Part shown: piece after piece, positions 6,354 through 6,426 of the stretch
Position numbering within the stretch: the stretch's first letter is position 1
Layout of the letters: each line of letters opens with the position of its first letter
NCBI GenBank assembly: GCA_045649205.1
Contig: JAZRPJ010000183.1
Coordinates: 1-6,426 of the forward strand
Length of the DNA: 6,426 nucleotides
Direction of reading: 5' to 3'
Source of the DNA: Flemingiibacterium sp045649205
GTDB taxonomy: Bacteria; Bacillota; Clostridia; Oscillospirales; CAG-272
Program-made: the position numbers and the translations under genes
The notes under the pieces: model-generated
What the model was told of the DNA's origin: nothing
The model's database searches: none
Seen by the model: only the letters and a program-made list of their open reading frames with translations

Positions 6354-6426
6354 CGTATGCCGTCCTCGGCATCCTTGGCGGCTTGTAGAGCCGCTCCTGA
6401 CGTATGCCGTTCTCGGCATTGGGGGC
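6354..6426 (-). repeat. Palindromic tandem repeat array, right copy, inverted relative to the left one
   Basis: Two perfect hairpins with 6-bp stems, ATGCCG/CGGCAT, lie at 6357-6372 (minus-strand loop AGGA) and 6404-6419 (loop AGAA), 47 bases apart. Between them is a third perfect hairpin, GCGGCT/AGCCGC (6378-6383 and 6389-6394) with a 5-base loop. The minus-strand reading aligns with the left array throughout, including GGAGCGGyTC and the CCCCC run before the hairpin. It runs off the window. It lies about 45 bases upstream of the M23 start and is not followed by a U tract, so it is not a terminator. Confidence 0.8.

Noticed and set aside
6357..6419. Terminator of an upstream gene at the right repeat array
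   Set aside because: The hairpins are short and no T run follows on either strand.
1..6426. Composite transposon bounded by the inverted repeats
   Set aside because: There is no transposase in or beside the arrays, no target-site duplication can be seen because both arrays run off the window, and the gene content is ordinary envelope genes. It is kept only as one option under the repeat finding.

Overview
The window looks like a chromosomal segment from a Clostridia-class Firmicute, probably an Oscillospiraceae/Ruminococcaceae-type gut anaerobe. The signs are an S-layer-homology (SLH) surface protein, a lipoprotein that looks like a DUF4358 member, an M23 peptidase of a type I associate with clostridia, strong GGAGG-type ribosome binding sites and classical intrinsic terminators. 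No rRNA, tRNA, CRISPR array, transposase, integrase or phage gene was seen. The lineage is inferred from protein style only.

All five supported genes are on the minus strand, so transcription runs from high to low coordinates. In that order they are: a membrane-associated M23 (LytM-type) zinc metallopeptidase (6308-5301); a four-helix membrane protein of 146 aa (5179-4739); a membrane-anchored SGNH/GDSL esterase with a TDAP-repeat stalk (4710-3721); a small DUF4358-like lipoprotein (3702-3205) ending at a strong terminator (3178-3142); and, after a 255-base promoter region, a 929-aa secreted protein with three N-terminal SLH domains (2949-160) followed by a hairpin terminator (127-103).

The four-helix gene, the esterase gene and the lipoprotein gene are 28 and 18 bases apart. 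They have a good sigma-A-type promoter in front (near 5218-5246) and the terminator behind, so they read as one operon. The SLH gene has its own promoter, whose -10 box lies between the arms of an inverted repeat. Every gene product is predicted to be membrane-bound, lipidated or secreted, so the segment is an envelope locus: a peptidoglycan hydrolase, a surface esterase with two partner proteins, and a wall-bound surface protein.

Both ends of the window lie in a family of palindromic repeats with a period of about 47-48 bases, built on the hairpin ATGCCG-AGGA-CGGCAT. The left copies read on the plus strand and the right copies on the minus strand, so the 6.2-kb gene block sits between inverted arrays, both of which run off the window. 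These arrays are the least explained structure here. The gene families are recognisable, but the substrate of the esterase group and the role of most of the SLH protein cannot be read from sequence.
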